DNA of 64,000 bases from the NCBI GenBank assembly GCA_025175895.1, contig CM046007.1, forward strand, positions 28,291,913-28,355,912. The letters run 5' to 3'. Of this stretch, positions 1-10,170 are shown one piece after another. Below the pieces are notes generated by a model. The model was not told the DNA's origin. It saw only the letters and a program-made list of their open reading frames with translations, and ran no database searches. The translations under genes and the position numbers were made by a program. Positions within the stretch are counted from its first letter, which is position 1, and every line of letters starts with the position of its first letter. The stretch is from Wurfbainia villosa (Eukaryota; Streptophyta; Magnoliopsida; Zingiberales; Zingiberaceae).

Positions 1-59
1 CTTGACATGATGGTCAATTTAAGGGATTAGAGATGTTCATATTGATGTAAATGAGATTA

Positions 60-350
60 TTTAATCTGGGTAAAAAGCAAGACATGGATGTTTCAGGTAA
101 ATGGTTATGTACCACCAGAAATATGATTTTGTATCATTTGGAAAACGACTGTGTGTCACCTGGAAAATGGCTATGTGTCATAAGATAAATAATTTTGTAC
201 CACCTAGAGATGACTCTGTGTCATCGGGAGAATGATTATGTATCATATGTAGAGTGGCTAAGTTAGGCGTAACAACTTCTCTTAGCATGTATCACTCTAT
301 GAGCAGCTATGTAAGGTGTAACAACTTTCTTAGCATTTGAACGCTCAATG
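60..350. repeat. degenerate direct repeats
   Basis: About 60-245 holds diverged units built around tatgtgtca/tgtaccacc with intervening ggaaaatg. About 248-350 holds two copies of a roughly 55-bp unit sharing ggctaag/agctatg, gtaacaactt and cttagcat. No frame longer than about 60 codons makes sense here. The stretch lies just upstream of a purine tract and a TG-starting sequence at 591, so it could be the 3' untranslated part of an LTR element whose body lies left of the window. Confidence 0.5.
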
Positions 351-453
351 TGCTTGCTGTCGCACGAACCATTTTCTGATTTGATGTTTCATTTAGTCTT
401 TGAGACTATTGATCTGTTCTATTAGTCTATTTGGGACAATAGATGTTGCTTCG

Positions 454-555
454 ATTTAGTCTATGTGACTAAACACCTCTTCTAAAATGGTCTGTGTGAT
501 CATTTAGTCTATGTGAATGAACACCTCTTTCTAAAATGGTCTGTGTGATCATTTT
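454..555. repeat. two-copy 48-bp tandem repeat
   Basis: The unit beginning atttagtctatgtga recurs at 454 and 502. It continues through acacctct, ctaaaatgg and tctgtgtgatca with only small differences. The short reverse-strand frames in this area arise from the repeat. Confidence 0.7.
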
Positions 556-590
556 TTTGTCTGTGTGACATACCTTGGACGAGTGGGAGA

Positions 591-835
591 TGTTGGTTCG
601 TGGCAGTTCCACGAACTGCACAGAGGCAGTTCGTGGAACCGCCTCGAGCACGCACTCCTTCCCTTAAAAGGGAAGGAGCGTGCGTCCAAGTTGGTTGATC
701 GACGATCGAGGGTTTGGCTGCTCGGTGAAGAGGGAGACAGAGGCGTAGAAACATTCGAGGGATCTTGGTTTGTGGAAACCTGAGGTATTTTCCGAAGTGA
801 ATTTTCCTCCGACACAAGAGAAACTCCAAACAGGT
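591..835 (+). other. possible truncated LTR fragment
   Basis: A purine-rich tract (gagtgggaga, 581-590) is followed at once by TGTTGG, the arrangement expected at a copia PPT/3' LTR junction. Sequence after about 836 belongs to copia element A, so an LTR starting here would be cut after about 245 bp. The fragment holds two strong hairpins. No matching 5' LTR is visible, so this is inference. Confidence 0.35.
596..685. repeat. cluster of perfect inverted repeats
   Basis: GTTCCACGAACTGC (606-619) pairs with GCAGTTCGTGGAAC (626-639) across a 6-nt loop. GTTCGTGG at 596-603 can instead pair with CCACGAAC at 609-616, giving mutually exclusive stems. A second hairpin pairs CTCCTTCCCTT (655-665) with AAGGGAAGGAG (668-678) across 2 nt, extended by cgca/tgcg flanks. 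Confidence 0.8.
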
Positions 836-3800
836 ATATTCATTTACACTAAGGACAAGGAAGTAGCATTTACCTCCCTAATTAGTAGAAAAACAACACT
901 TAGGAGCAAGGGTAAAAAGGCTTGGTTTCTAAAGAAATTTCTAGTTGATGCTACCAGTCCAAAAATTTGGGTACCTAAGGCTTGTGTTTTTCATGTTGTA
1001 TAGGTAGGAGGACCGGGTATGTAGATTGTGGATAGTGGATGTTCAAGACATATGACCAGGGATGTGAGTAAATTTTCCACAATTAACTACATTAGCAAGG
1101 GGACAGTGTCTTTTGGGAATAGTGGTAAACTCAAAATCCTAGGAAAAGACACAATTGAGGTATCCCCAAAACTTATTATTCATAAAATCCTTTTAGTCAA
1201 CAACATGAAATTTAACTTATTTAGTATTAGTCAACTTTGTGATGCAAATTTTAATATTGAATTTAATTCCACAAAGTGCTTTATTAGACACAAGGATTTG
1301 AATAATTGCATGTTAGTAGGATATAGGAAATCCAATATTTACTATGTTGATTTATCCTATGCTTCTAACATCTCCACTAAGTGTCTTATGGCAAAAGAAG
1401 AAGAAAGTTGGCTATGACATAGGAGATTAGGGCATATCAACATGAAGAACATAACCAAGGTAGCTAAATTGGAGCTAGTGAAGATATTGCCAAAAGTGAA
1501 GTACATCAAAGACAAGATGTGTGATGCATGCCAAGAAGGAAAACAATCAAAGTCATCACATAAGGGTAAAATTTTAACTAGTACTTCTTTACCTTTAGAG
1601 ATTATTCATTTAGATTTATTTGATTGTCATAGTACTCCTTCTTTGAATGATAGTAAATACTGCTTAGTTATAGTTGATGATTTTTCTAAATATACTTGGG
1701 TGTATTTTATGAAACATAAGGACAATACCCTAGAAATAATCATAGGTTTTAGCAAAAGAGTAGAGAATGAAAGAAATCTCAAAATCAACCGGATCCGTAG
1801 TGATCATGGTGGAGAATTTGAGAATTCTAATTTCTCTAAATTTTGCTTAGAACAAGAGTACAAGCATGAATTCTCTTATCTTAGAACACCTCAATAAAAT
1901 GGGATGGTGAAAAGGAGAAATCGTGCCCTACAAGAGGCGACTAGGACTATGCTTAATGTATATTCACTACCTAGCTACTTGTGGGTGGAAGCGATTAATA
2001 CTACTTGCTATATCCAAAATAAAGTCCAAATCCATAGGTTTCTAGGTAAAACTCCATTTGAATTATGGAATGACACAATTTCAACAATTCATTACTTTAA
2101 AGTCTTTGGATGCAAAGCTTACATCTTAAACACCAAGGACAATTTAGGAAAATTTGAGTCTAAAGCGGATGAGGGAATCCTAGTTAGATACTCATCCACT
2201 AGTAGAGGGTATAGAGTTTATAACAAGAGAACTCAAAAGGTTGAGGAATCTTCAAATATTCAATTTGATGAAACCTCTACTACTTACCCTAGGAAATCCC
2301 CATTAATAATGATATCAATGACAAAAATCAAGACATTACCCATAAACTTCAAAACTTGACCTTAGAGGGTAATGATCAAGGGGGAGGATTAGATCAAGGG
2401 AGAGTAAGAGGAGATTCCGATGATGAGAGGAGGAATGAGGATAATCATGATCAAAACCAATTTGATACACCTCCTAGAACACTAAGGGTTCATCAAAATT
2501 ATCCTCTAGACCAAGTTATAGGAGAATTATCTCAAGGTGTTAGAACTAGATCTTTTCATAGAGCTCCCTCTAGTCAAATAACTCTTATCTCACAAATTGA
2601 GCTCAAATCAATCGATGATGCATTACTTGATCCGGATTGGATTTTAGCAATGCAAGATAAATTGGCTCAATTTGAAAGGAGTCAAGTATGAGAGCTAGTC
2701 CCTAGACCCAATGATAGCACCATTGTTACTATAAGATGGGTCTTTAGAAACAAATTAGATGATCAAAGAAATATAACAAGAAACAAAGCTACGTTAGTTG
2801 CAAGGGGTTTTAATCAAGTTGAGGGGCTTGACTATGATGAAACTTATGCCCCGGTTGCTAGGTTAGAGTCGATTAGAATCCTATTAGGATATGCTTCTTA
2901 CATGAGTTTTAAACTCCATCAAATGGATGTAAAATCGACATTCCTAAATGAGTTCATTAAGGAAGAAGTATATGTAGAACAACCTCCCGGGTTTAAGAGT
3001 GTAGACTATCCAAACCATGTATACAAGTTTAGAAAAGCTTTATACGGATTAAAACTCCCCGGGTTTGGTATGAAAGATTATCATCTTTTTTAGTTTCTAA
3101 GGGGTTTAGAAGGAGTCAAGTAGATCAAACTCTCTTCATTAAATCAAAGTCAAAGGATATCTTTGTGGCCCAAGTATATGTAGATGACATCATTTTTGGG
3201 TCAACAAATGATGAACTCATTCAAGATTTTATCAAAAATATGGAGAATGAGTTTGAAATGAGTCTAGTTGAAAAATTAAATTTCTTCTTAGGTTTACAAG
3301 TCAAACAAACTAATGAAGGAATTTATGTGTACTAAACCAAATATGTCAAAGAAATGATTAAAAAATTTGGTTTGAAAAATACTAAGGTAGTATCAACTTC
3401 TATGGCAACCAATACAAAAATAGATAATGATCAAGAAGGTAAAATAATTGACCCAAAACTTTATAGAAGCATGATTGGTAGCCTTCTATACCTAACCGCT
3501 AGTAGACCCGATATTTTGTTTGTGGTAGGTATGTATGCTAGATACCAATCATATGCCAAAGAATCTCATCTAGTGACCATTAAGAAAATTTTAAGATATA
3601 TCAAAGACACACTAAATGTAAGACTTTGGTACCCTAGGACAAAATCTTTTAATTTGGTTGAGTATACCAATTCTGATTATGCGGGTTGCAAGTTGGATCG
3701 GAAGAGTACTAGTGGTGGATGCCAATTTCTTGGATCCTCCCTAGTTAGTTGGAGTAGTAGAAAACAATTTTGTGTTGCTCTATCTACCACCGAGGCCGAG

Positions 3801-4119
3801 TATGTAGCCATGGGTGGTTGCGTAGCTCAATTACTTTGGATGAGACACACTCTAGAGGATTATGAGCTACAATACTCCAACATTAAGGTTTATTATGATA
3901 ATGTAAGTACTATAAATTTGACCAAAAATCTGGTACATCACTCTAGGAAAAAGCACATTGAAGTGAAGCATCACTTTATTAGAGATCATGTGGCAAAGGG
4001 GACATTGAACTCAATTATATAGAATCCAAGTCCAACATTGCCGACATTTTCACCAAGGCTCTCCCCGCGTAGATTATTCATCACTTAGGAGAGAACTTGG
4101 AATGTTCTTAGTAGAATAG
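836..4119 (+). pseudogene. copia gag(tail)-pol pseudogene (element A)
   Basis: Domains follow the copia order: gag C-terminus, protease (IVDSGCSRHMT near 1025), GAG-pre-integrase with MCDACQEGK (about 1519), integrase with IRSDHGGEF (about 1795), RT with VYVDDIIFG (about 3175) and RNase H with ALSTTEAEYVA (about 3778). It is dead: stops at 1001-1003 (TAG), 1022-1024 (TAG), 1415-1417 (TGA), 1895-1897 (TAA) and 2689-2691 (TGA), a frameshift near 2306, a 4-nt loss near 3055 and a TAA near 3333. Compared with element B, most stops are Trp-to-stop or Gln-to-stop transitions. The first TAG is shared with B at the gag/protease boundary. Confidence 0.93.
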
Positions 4120-5160
4120 AGGTCTAGGTTTGCATGATCCTATAGAAAGTCTAGGACTATACCTCTATAGCATCTCACAAAACACCTAGGAAAACATGAT
4201 TTGTGTATTGAGCCACTTAGACATCATGTGAGATGTTAGGAAGATGCATTTGGTTCATCATGCTTGTTATGATGCATTACTATGAACCAAAGTGTCATCT
4301 AGAGACATTGATCCTTAATTGGACCAATCATTAGGAAGGCTTGTGTACAATTGATGTACATATAGCTCTAAGAATATGATTGAAAATGTCAAACATAATA
4401 TATTTTAACTTATGTTTATCATATTTTGAAAAATAGTTTTTACTTGATAAGCAAAAGTGATACAAAGTTAACAAAAACCTTAAAGATTTTGCTAGTTTTT
4501 AAATTTGTATCATTTTCAAAATATGGAAAAGATATATTTTTAAATTAATTTTCCTTGATAGAATATGATTTCATAAATGTGTCCACAAAATTTCGTGATT
4601 TTTCGATGTTTCTTGAATTTTTGATGCATTTATGAAGTTTGGCTGAAATCTTAAAATTGGCGTTTCAGGCTTGGGCAGTCGACTGATTAAGTATTCAGTC
4701 GACTGACACGCTGATATTTCTGTAAATCAGCCTTATTTCTTTGTCTTAAGTGCAATCTTAAGTGTCTTAACCCTATGATATGATAATCCAAGTAATTGAG
4801 AGGGTATAGGACTGATTGATGCATTGATTTAGAGGGAGCTATTATTATGCAATTTTTTTTATTCCCTAAATCTATATCATATCTATTGTTGGTGCAAAGC
4901 TAAGATATATTTGTCTATTGTTTTATGCTTTTTTCAACATGTTCCATATCTTGGATTAAAGGGGAGCCCTATTTTCTATCTTATACCTTGGCTCAAGGCA
5001 TGACAAACTTCATTCATGATTAACTTAATTTCTATTAGTCCTTCTCTTTTTGATGTGTGTCAAAGGGAGAGAAGGAGAATTTAAGTTAGAATTCATATTG
5101 ATATATGATGTTTTATTTCTGAGCATATTTCAAGACCTAACTTAAATGATTGTCAAACAT
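4120..5160 (+). other. 3' untranslated region of copia element A
   Basis: This AT-rich stretch between the pol stop and the 3' LTR has no coding content. Its first 500 bases align with 62148-62640 of element B. Two perfect CAGTCGACTG palindromes occur at 4676-4685 and 4696-4705. After about 4720 it has no counterpart in B inside this window. Confidence 0.75.
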
Positions 5161-5175
5161 CAAAAATGGAAAGAT
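5161..5175 (+). promoter_or_regulatory. degraded polypurine tract
   Basis: The purine-rich aaaaatggaaagat immediately precedes the TGTTGGTG start of the LTR. Related elements here have a cleaner aaaaagggggagat (39054-39067). Its role is to prime plus-strand DNA synthesis. Confidence 0.7.
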
Positions 5176-6428
5176 TGTTGGTGCAATAATGCCTTAAACA
5201 TTTATATGTTTTGATGTTTGGATAATCATTTATAGTTAGGAAATATTTTGTGATCTAACCGTGAACGTGTTAAGTGACAGGAAGTCTAAGTGTAAAGACT
5301 TGGTCAAGGAAAGACTAAGTGTGATATTGGCAATGAAAGTCCAAGGCGAGGTCTTGGCAGCGTAAGTCCAAGCATATAGTCTTGGCGGCGTAAAGTCCAA
5401 GCGGACCTTGGCAAAGGAAGACCAAAGGCAAAGTCTTGGCAGTGTAAGCCCAAGCATGTAGTCTTGGCGGCATAAAGTCCAAGCAGTCCTTTGGCAAAAG
5501 AGAAACCCAAGACATGACAAAACCGATGGAAGCTCTTGGAAGCAAGTGCAAGGATGAAGGAGTCGCGGACTCAGAGGGATCCTGGAGGCGCAAGGCTAAA
5601 GGAAGAGTTGGAAGGTTAAGTCTAGGTCTAGGGAGTTGGTGTCAAGTATGATTTAATCATACTTGGAGTATATCAGTCGACCGTCGTGTTGTCTCAGTCG
5701 ACTGATCAGTCACTCGACTGATGAGGGCTGCATTTTAGGTCCATCAGTCGACTGCTAGAGTTTGACAGTCGACTGATCCACCATCAGTCGATTGCTATAC
5801 CCTAGTAGTCGACTGTTAATAGTGGACATCAGCACAAAATATTTTCCAGTCGAGTGATCGATCGGAGCACTCGATTGATGGCTCAATCAGTCGACTGATC
5901 GGAGTACCGTTGGATAGTGACGAATCGAGATTAGGCTCGTCAGAAGTCGTTAGATTGCATCAGCTACAACATCAGTCGACTGATGATGACCATCAGTCGA
6001 CTGCTCTAGCCCCAACGGGAAAATCAGCCTCTTCTCTATAAAAAAAGACCATGGGGTGCTTGAGGAGGCTAGTGCTTATATTCATACTCATACTCTCAAG
6101 CTCCCCACGTCTTCAATAGCCTTCTAGTGATTTCTAATCTCCTCTTCTCTTATTTTCATCTACATCATTTGTAAGAAGAGGAGTTCATTTGTAAAGAAGG
6201 CTTTTCTACCTAAAAGGAGTTCTTAGTGAAGATTTACTTGGGTTGATCCACCTTACAGATCGGCGTGGAGTAGGAGCATAATCTCCGAACCACGTTAAAT
6301 CATTTTTGTTAGTGTTTGCATTTTTATCTCTTGTTTTCTTTAGCATTCATTTTTGTTTTCGCTAACTTTGTTTGTAGAATTCAAGAGAGGTTATTTACCC
6401 CCATCTAGCCTTCCAAAGATCCCCAACA
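5176..6428 (+). repeat. 3' LTR of copia element A
   Basis: This 1,253-bp LTR runs from TGTTGGTG to CCCCAACA and aligns with the 1,208-bp 5' LTR of element B. It contains imperfect repeats of the aagtccaag...cttggcggcg type (about 5330-5500), which create spurious reverse-strand frames. It also has at least six perfect CAGTCGACTG palindromes (5695, 5745, 5766, 5888, 5973, 5994). No primer site follows its right end, confirming that it is a 3' LTR. Confidence 0.9.
6037..6045 (+). promoter_or_regulatory. LTR TATA box
   Basis: The TATAAAAAA tract sits about 390 bp before the LTR end. The equivalent place in the element B LTR has TATAAAAAG (56956). It is the probable start-site element for the retrotransposon transcript. 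Confidence 0.6.
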
Positions 6429-6900
6429 TATTTTGGTCGTGTCATGCCCATGGTAAGTCTTATAAGCCTCATTCCTTGCATTTTTAACTTGGTCCAACCA
6501 ACTACAACCTCTCCCATTGAGAATCTTATTCTCAAACTTATTTTGCATTTCTAGATCACCCGTATTGTGTGTGACCCAATAAATTCCCAGCCATGTTAAT
6601 CATTCAAAATTAACCATTAATTATGAATAGATCATGAGTAGCACCTAGTAGTAAATCATGACCCCCAATTAATCGGAAAGTCAAATATCAACTTCAAAAC
6701 ATTTCTGAACCCTACAACAGTTATAGTTATTAGTGTCTTATTCCTTTCACTCATCCTATACCCACTTGGTTCAAGATACGGTCTTTTGTGTCATCCCCAC
6801 TAGGCTAACTACATCACACCTAACCTAAGTTTTGTTCCTTATTCTGTGAATTCAAATTACTCAAACACATGTCCAACAAGATCGTCTTCTTGACATGTTT
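6429..6900. other. unassigned spacer between two elements
   Basis: This 472-bp AT-rich sequence lies between the copia A LTR and the chromovirus LTR. I see no open frame of note, no LTR termini and no similarity to other parts of the window. Confidence 0.5.
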
Positions 6901-9900
6901 TGTAAGATATCGGAAAATACAATAATAATAAATACCCTTGTTAATTAGGAAATTATCTTATATAATTTTTAGGAATTTTTAGAAGTTTTTCTGGATTTAA
7001 ATGGAAGTTTTATAGACATTTCATGGGGATAAAGCAGATAGACTTTGTAAAGCCTGTTTAGACTATATGTTATTGAGGAATTAATAGGTTTAATTAACCT
7101 ATGCTAAACGTTTATTTTCGCCCATCCATTCCGTTTCCCCCTCGGTTTGTCAATTCTATTTTCCTGACTCCTCTTCTCTCTTCAATCCTGATCGCAGGCG
7201 ACCCCTCCTATTTCTCCCGATCGGTGTCGTCTTTCCCTTCCTTCTTCGCCCGATCCCTCTCCCTTCCGATTTCTCATGCTGCGAGCCCTCTCCTCCTCGT
7301 TGTCTCTTTCGTGAGCCCTTTCTCTCGCGATCTCTCCGACGCCAGGCCATTCCCTTCTTTGCGAGCGCCGATCTTCTTCCTCGTGGCAGGTGACGACTGT
7401 TGGCTTGGACGACCTCCATGGATGGGCTAGAAACCGGGAGGCTAGGAGTGGCTGGAAGCTAGGGCAGTGGCGTTGTCGTTGGATTTTTCGGCGAACCAAG
7501 CAGATTAGGGGGGTTCCATTGTCGTTTGTCGCTGGAGAAAGGTAAGCGTCGATTTTTCTCCTTATCTTGGACGAAATCAACTCCAAGATGTGGTTTTTCG
7601 CATCACTGTGCTTGATTGGTTGATATGGGCAGGGATCCGGAGACGATGAGCAGAGGATAGGAGGAAGGAGTATCGTCGGTGGAGTTGTTAGGGTTGGTAA
7701 GCATGATCCATCTCTTTCATTCCTTTGCGGTTGTTAATTTGAATCGATTGTGATGATCTGTTGGGAATGGTTCGGCTGTGGCTGAATGAGAAGGTAAGCT
7801 GCATTTACAACATTGATTTAGGTGCTGTCCAATTTTTCTGTTATTGTTTTAGTTGATCTGGATTAGTTTAAGACCGATTGGGAATGAGAGAAGCAAGAAT
7901 AGGTAAGCTCAGATTCCAGAAATTGTAGTATATGATTGTTTATGTAGCTAATTTGATATTGGTTCAATGGATGATGGTGAACAGGGAGACATTGATTCGG
8001 ATGGAGTTGTGGAAGCTGAACGTTTAAGTGAGTTTACAAATTGATCTGGATTGCTTGTTGTAAATGGATAAAGAGGCTTGATTCCAAATCCGTTGTGGGC
8101 GATTGAACAAGAATAGGTAAGCTTTGATATAGTGGTGTTAATTGTAGATTTACATATAGTATTTTTGGCCTTGGGTCAAGAGATTGTACAACAGTGGGTT
8201 TTAGTCGATCGATCAGGGATTAGGATTGGATTAGACTCCTATTCCTATAGATTGATTATGTTAGTGTTGAGTTATGTTTGTATGTTAAATTATAGGATAT
8301 GAATTCAGAACGGTCTTTTGGATGTGGAGATTCCTCGATAAGTCTTCGAATCGAGTAGGTAATTTCCTACCCTGATCAGGTAGTTGTTGATGCATGTAGA
8401 TTTAGATATATGATCATATTATATGATCATATTACCTTGACTCCACTCTTATTTATTCTTGTGCTTGATACTTTGTCTTTGACCTTATATGCTCTGTTAT
8501 TGTTATCACATTTTTCCCTCGTCATGATTAGGAGTTACATATGTGATGTAAGTAAACCTATAAATGTTTAATTATGTGTAAATAGTGGAGTACGGATGAT
8601 GACCTGATTTGTAATTTGGGTAAAAGGGCATCCGTGGGTAAGTAAGGTCCTGAACGTAGGATTGATTCTAATACATTTATGTTGCATATTTACTACTGAT
8701 CATGTGTTGTGTAAATGGTCAGGTGAATTGTAAATAGTATGTCGCTACGGACCGATGATCCTAGCTTGTTATGATCAGTTGAGTATGACTCTCTGTAGGA
8801 TAGAGAGTGCGATGATCAGATTGGTATGACTCTCTGTAGAATAGAGAGTTTGTGGTGGATGTTTGTATGTGTGACTGTGCATTCATGTAATTTGCATGCA
8901 TGCTGGTGACGTGGTCTCTCTTGTAGTTGAGAGGGTCGTCAGTCATCCTGTCTCCCAGGTTACTCATGGAGGAGTAACTGGTGTGAGGACAGAGCATTTG
9001 TTGTGCCCCACTCTACCACTATAGACGGTGGTAGTTGGAGTTGCGTGCAGTTGTCTTGTGTGTGTGGCACTCGACCACTCATGTGCAGTGACTGTCGGAA
9101 TGGCCAACAGTAAGGTCCCTCATTATGTAGCGAGCTCTTTACTCTTATATGCTACTTATTCATACTGCCCACTCGGCCACTCGAGAGTAGTGGTTGGTGT
9201 TGAGTTGGGGCAGTTGTCATGTCATGTCACCTAGACCACACTGGGGCCGTGGTAGCTTGTGGGGTGAGCAGGCATGACCATGCATGTTGCATTGTCGTGT
9301 TGCTGTGGCGTCTTGCTTATTGGATGTTGCATTTGATTGTACTATGCTTGCTGCATTTGGTTGTACATCATCTTCATACATGCTACTCGCATCTGTTATA
9401 TGGTTGTGTCAGATACCTGTATACTTGTCGGTCGGACCATTAGATACCTTTGACCTGTATCATGATTATAGTGTGAGTTAGTATTACTTTTCATATTGTA
9501 TATTGTGGATATATGCTCAGGTTGGATATATGTAGCGTAGCAGACTTTCAGATATGTCTGCACTTTACGTTGTTCGTTTTGTTTAGGGAGTATATGCATG
9601 TATTTATATGTTATGCTGGTGTATACCTGATGTACCTGTAGATTATAATGTTGAATTACATGTGATATTTGATATATATACATATTCTTTCATATTACCG
9701 CTGAGTTATACTCACCACCACAGACCCTGGGTTTTTCTGTCGCCTAGGTAATAGGTAGAAGTCTTCGTGACGGCTTGGAGCATCGCTGGCTGATATCGTC
9801 TCATCTCAACTCCGAGGGTCCGAGCTTTTGGGTTTATCGTAGGTGTTTCGTTATGGATTTGGTTTTATATGATGATTTGTAATATTGGACACTACTGTTG

Positions 9901-10151
9901 TTGTACCATTCTTTCTGGTTTTGTTACGACGTTTTCTTAATTTGGTGTTAATCATACCAGTATGCATGGTGTGTGGTTTGTATTGTAGTTGTGTTAGTTC
10001 CGCTGTGCTTTATTATGTTGTTATGTTTACATTTGTATATGTTATTATTATTGTGGGCCCAAGGGCCTTGTATTATCAGGATAATATTGCCACGTACAGA
10101 AGAGATGTCGTCCGTTTGCTTTTCGGCTTGGCATACTCTCGGGGCGTGACA
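6901..10151 (+). repeat. 5' LTR of chromovirus 1
   Basis: It begins TGTAAGATATCGG and ends CGGGGCGTGACA, 3,251 bp. It aligns with LTRs at 23410-26785 and 31166-34647 and, reversed, with 13159-16456 and 52268-55804. It contains two ACTCTCT...AGAGAGT hairpin units (about 8788-8850) and short stems of the ctaccac...gtggtag kind (about 9014-9036). The short frames within it are not genes. Confidence 0.88.
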
Positions 10152-10158
10152 ACTTTAG

Positions 10159-10170
10159 TAGTATCAGAGC
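10159..10170 (+). promoter_or_regulatory. mutated tRNA-iMet primer binding site
   Basis: TAGTATCAGAGC lies 7 nt after the LTR end. The intact copy at 26793 reads TGGTATCAGAGC, so one G-to-A change has hit the second base. Confidence 0.8.

Larger units (their letters stand above)
836..6428 (+). mobile_element. Ty1/copia element A, 5'-truncated
   Basis: This copy has the gag tail, protease, integrase, RT and RNase H remnants, a 3' untranslated region, a degraded polypurine tract and a full 3' LTR. It has no 5' LTR or primer site; homology to element B (56114 onward) starts abruptly near 836, corresponding to B position about 58840. It is a close relative of B and in the same orientation. The termini of the surviving LTR are TGTTGGTG and CCCCAACA. 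Confidence 0.9.

Noticed and set aside
7101..7586. Frames on both strands near the start of the chromovirus 1 LTR
   Set aside because: They lie in the CT-rich LTR segment and have no conserved counterpart in the same frame in the other LTRs.
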